Positions 61,654 to 64,000 of a stretch of DNA of 64,000 nt are shown here, one piece after another. The position numbers and the translations under genes are program-made. The DNA is from Flavobacterium limi (GTDB lineage: Bacteria > Bacteroidota > Bacteroidia > Flavobacteriales > Flavobacteriaceae), in the NCBI RefSeq assembly GCF_010645075.1, contig NZ_JAADZV010000004.1:186001-250000 (forward strand). Direction: 5' to 3'. The notes below the pieces were generated by a model, which worked only from the letters and a program-made list of their open reading frames with translations, searched no databases and was not told where the DNA came from. Numbering within the stretch: the first letter of the stretch is position 1; each line of letters opens with the position of its first letter.

Positions 61654-64000
61654 TTATCTTTTTAAACTAAAATGTCCTTTTGCCTCACGGCCATCCTCAA
61701 ATTTTGCAGTATACCAGTAATCGTCAGCCGGCATCGGATTTCCCTGAAATGTGCCATCCCAACCCGAACCAAAAGGAGAAATCTGGTTAATCAGTTTTCC
61801 ATATCTGTCAAAAATATAAATGATTGATTTAGAATAAAAATCTGCACTTACACCTTTTACATTCCAGGTATCGTTATGACCATCTCCATTTGGAGTGAAA
61901 AATTTTGGAGCTCCTAGAACTGCAATTGCTTGTTCAGTTATTCCGCAACCGTTTAAATCTTTTATATAAATGGTATGAAAACCAACATCAACATTTTGGA
62001 ATAGACTAGAATCCTGATATGGTCCGTTTACATCCCTAATACTATAGACGTAATTTCCAGGCCCTGTAACATCAATCGAAACCGAGTTATACTCACTTAA
62101 ATCATTAACTTTAATCTCTTTAATATCAGCTATGTCTGATGCCACAACTTTTATAATTCTGTTTCTGGAACAATTATTTGTGTTTTTTACCTCAACACTA
62201 TAGGTTCCTTCTTTATTAACTTCTATCGAATAAAATGTTGCCCCCGGAATTACATTCCCATCCAAATACCATTGATATGTATAGTTATTTATTGATGTAC
62301 CATCATTAATCCCTGCTTCAAGCTTCACCTTAAATTCCGGCAGATTATTACAGACAATTTCATTTTCCAGACCATCTGTATTTAAATCTATATTTGGAAA
62401 TGGATTTACTATTAAATTAAAAGTTGTAAATCCAAAACACTCATTAGACAAGGAATTTTCGACCCTTGCCCATATTTTCTGATTATTTGGATATCCGGTG
62501 TTTCTATAATTTGAAATACCTGTAATCGCTAATGAATTTCCTGAAGCATCTGTTTCAGTCAAAAAATCTGTTTCATTTCTATAGTAATTTACAATGTAAT
62601 TTGATGCAGGAAACGGAAGTGTATTTTTAATCTCCTGTGCTACATTGCTAAAATCAAAATTAGAAATACCATCTGTATCTGTGCTGACTCCGTCTATTAA
62701 ATCATCACAAACCTGATAATCCTGAATTTGAAAGCTATTCGGAATCTGAGTAACAGACACTACAAGATTCAACTGTGAAACACTAAAACACCCATTTATA
62801 TTTTCAGTACGAACATAAATAGATCTGTCTGAAGTAATGTAAAGTAAAGGATTTGCAATTAATGATAAGTTGTCTTTTGATTCTGCTCCTGCAAAGGTGG
62901 TGTAGTAACTGAATTTTTCTAATGCTGAATTGGCTGAAATATCATTATTCTTCTGTGTCAGATTAAATGTAGAAATACCATCCGTATCATCATCACACTG
63001 CACCATAGTAACTGGAGAATTAACCGTTGGTAAAGCTAATATTGTCAAAGTTGCAGCATTCGAATATAATCCGCATGAATTGCCTGTCCGGTTCAAAAAC
63101 ACTCTATATCGATAAGTATCCATAGTTTTTATAACACCTGAAACTGTCAATGATAATGTATTTACTCCTGCATATGTTGCATTATTAATCAAATCAGCCC
63201 ATGTTGAGCCATTATTAACAGAAACCTGCCATTGATAACCGGTAATTGAGGCAGCCGTGACTGTAAAAACTGCATTTTGCAATTCACAAACCGATTTACT
63301 TTCGGGTTGTTTATCAATAATAATAGGCGCAGCAATCGTATAATTTAAATTTGGATTCGCATAGCCTGTGCCACTTGTAACAATACCATTTTTATTTACC
63401 GATGGAGGAGAAACCGATCCCAAAAAATGATCATTATTACCATCAATAAATCCGGCTTCTATAACGTCTGAACACAAATCATTATCACTGTCAAGCTCAA
63501 TATAATTATAAATACTGTCTGAATCAGTATCTGTTATACTGTAATTTAATTTTCCACTTTCGGGAGTAGTTTCTACAGCATTTGCTAATCCGTTTGCTCC
63601 GAAATTATTCCCATCAATTATGCCGTTTAGATTTGTATCTGCAGCATTACTTCCAGATTCTGTTAAATCGTAAATTCCGTCATTATCGCTATCCAAATCT
63701 AAATAATTTGGAATAGTATCATTGTCGAAATCTGCTGGTATTAACCCGTTTCCATAAACATCGTCTATTCCATCATGATTGGCATCAACATTAGATGCGA
63801 CTTTTAAGTTTACCCCCTGTGCTTCAACAGCATCCGGAATACCATCATTATCACTATCTAAATCTAACTGATCTGAAATTCCATCACCATCAGAATCTTT
63901 AGGAACACAAGCTAAATAAAACTGTAAGGATGTTTTATTTAGAGCTGTGTCGGATAAATTTTGATGCTTAAAACTAATCATTTTAGACTGATTCGTTAAA
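61654..64000 (-). CDS. T9SS type B secreted adhesin-like protein with thrombospondin type 3 repeats, N-terminus off the window
   Basis: The frame is open to the right edge with no stop and no signal peptide, so the N-terminus lies beyond 64000; the first Met in view (63981) is not the start. Thrombospondin type 3-like calcium repeats come first (DSDGDGISDQLDLDSDNDGI, DFDNDTIPNYLDLDSDNDGI), then Ig-like and PKD-like regions (GYQWQVSVNNGSTW, YQWYLDGNVIPGATFYS). The end, FFTPNGDGHNDTWNV to YWYTAKFEDGREAKGHFSL, is the type B C-terminal sorting domain (gliding-motility-associated), which routes proteins through the type IX secretion system to the cell surface. Confidence 0.93.
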   Translation of the reverse strand, partial: LTNQSKMISFKHQNLSDTALNKTSLQFYLACVPKDSDGDGISDQLDLDSDNDGIPDAVEAQGVNLKVASNVDANHDGIDDVYGNGLIPADFDNDTIPNYLDLDSDNDGIYDLTESGSNAADTNLNGIIDGNNFGANGLANAVETTPESGKLNYSITDTDSDSIYNYIELDSDNDLCSDVIEAGFIDGNNDHFLGSVSPPSVNKNGIVTSGTGYANPNLNYTIAAPIIIDKQPESKSVCELQNAVFTVTAASITGYQWQVSVNNGSTWADLINNATYAGVNTLSLTVSGVIKTMDTYRYRVFLNRTGNSCGLYSNAATLTILALPTVNSPVTMVQCDDDTDGISTFNLTQKNNDISANSALEKFSYYTTFAGAESKDNLSLIANPLLYITSDRSIYVRTENINGCFSVSQLNLVVSVTQIPNSFQIQDYQVCDDLIDGVSTDTDGISNFDFSNVAQEIKNTLPFPASNYIVNYYRNETDFLTETDASGNSLAITGISNYRNTGYPNNQKIWARVENSLSNECFGFTTFNLIVNPFPNIDLNTDGLENEIVCNNLPEFKVKLEAGINDGTSINNYTYQWYLDGNVIPGATFYSIEVNKEGTYSVEVKNTNNCSRNRIIKVVASDIADIKEIKVNDLSEYNSVSIDVTGPGNYVYSIRDVNGPYQDSSLFQNVDVGFHTIYIKDLNGCGITEQAIAVLGAPKFFTPNGDGHNDTWNVKGVSADFYSKSIIYIFDRYGKLINQISPFGSGWDGTFQGNPMPADDYWYTAKFEDGREAKGHFSLKR

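Noticed and set aside
63981..63981. Met at 63981 as the start of the T9SS protein
   Set aside because: The frame stays open to the edge and there is no signal peptide, which a T9SS cargo must have, so the true start is outside.

Overview
The window reads as chromosomal DNA of a Flavobacterium-like member of the Bacteroidota. It is AT-rich. Promoters fit the TAnnTTTG -7 pattern of this phylum, start codons follow A/T-rich leaders rather than strong Shine-Dalgarno sites, and the gene content (T9SS type B sorting domain, 2TM-domain proteins, LytTR/LytS pairs, TonB receptor with a carboxypeptidase-like plug extension, DUF6377-type regulator) is typical. No rRNA, tRNA, CRISPR array, prophage or intact transposase gene is visible. 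Species identity is inferred and not tested.

Layout. 1-9.7 kb (minus strand): 5'-proximal part of a GH3 glycosidase, a membrane-bound TPR/HTH regulator, an acyl-CoA oxidase-type dehydrogenase, a GNAT acetyltransferase, a processive family 2 glycosyltransferase, a GapN-type aldehyde dehydrogenase and a single-domain rhodanese. 10-20.2 kb: a sulfur/respiration neighbourhood with a Crp/Fnr regulator, a TauE/SafE exporter, cytochrome bd oxidase (cydAB), a persulfide dioxygenase-rhodanese fusion and two YeeE/YedE half-transporters. Two promoters here carry matching Crp/Fnr-like boxes at identical spacing. 20.5-25.6 kb: glpD, a MarR-nitroreductase-YceI operon with paired palindromic operators, and a secreted beta-helix-like protein.

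25.7-34.3 kb: a complete trp operon (trpE, G, D, C, F, B, A) preceded by an attenuator with a Trp-Trp-Trp leader peptide. It is interrupted by a lipoprotein gene, a GNAT gene and a GGCT-like gene. Most of its spacers are inverted pairs of 7-nt tandem micro-repeats, and two of the interrupting genes sit between two copies of the same repeat type. 34.3-40.2 kb: a decayed toxin-antitoxin pair (both genes frameshifted) and a TetR-controlled tolC/emrA/emrB efflux operon. 40.3-51 kb: yaaA, a CCA-adding-type nucleotidyltransferase, ctaA, then a minus-strand run of LytTR regulator, three 2TM proteins, a LytS-type kinase fused to a fourth 2TM domain, a TPR-like exported protein, a DUF2141 protein and a TonB receptor.

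51-64 kb: small metabolic genes (DinB, YciI, Maa, VOC), a ClC channel with an HPP membrane protein, a TnpR-family passenger-like acidic protein, a four-helix-bundle (S23/Avd-like) gene enclosed by inverted 8-nt micro-repeats, a nucleoid-associated protein, a PAS kinase/receiver pair, typA, and a T9SS type B secreted protein that runs off the right edge.

The least explained material is between genes: (i) the micro-repeat palindromes with 7-9 nt periods, some enclosing small passenger genes; (ii) a structured non-coding element present three times plus one fragment, with a compensatory base change in its closing helix; (iii) a three-hairpin REP-like element. These are the main candidates for something undescribed.
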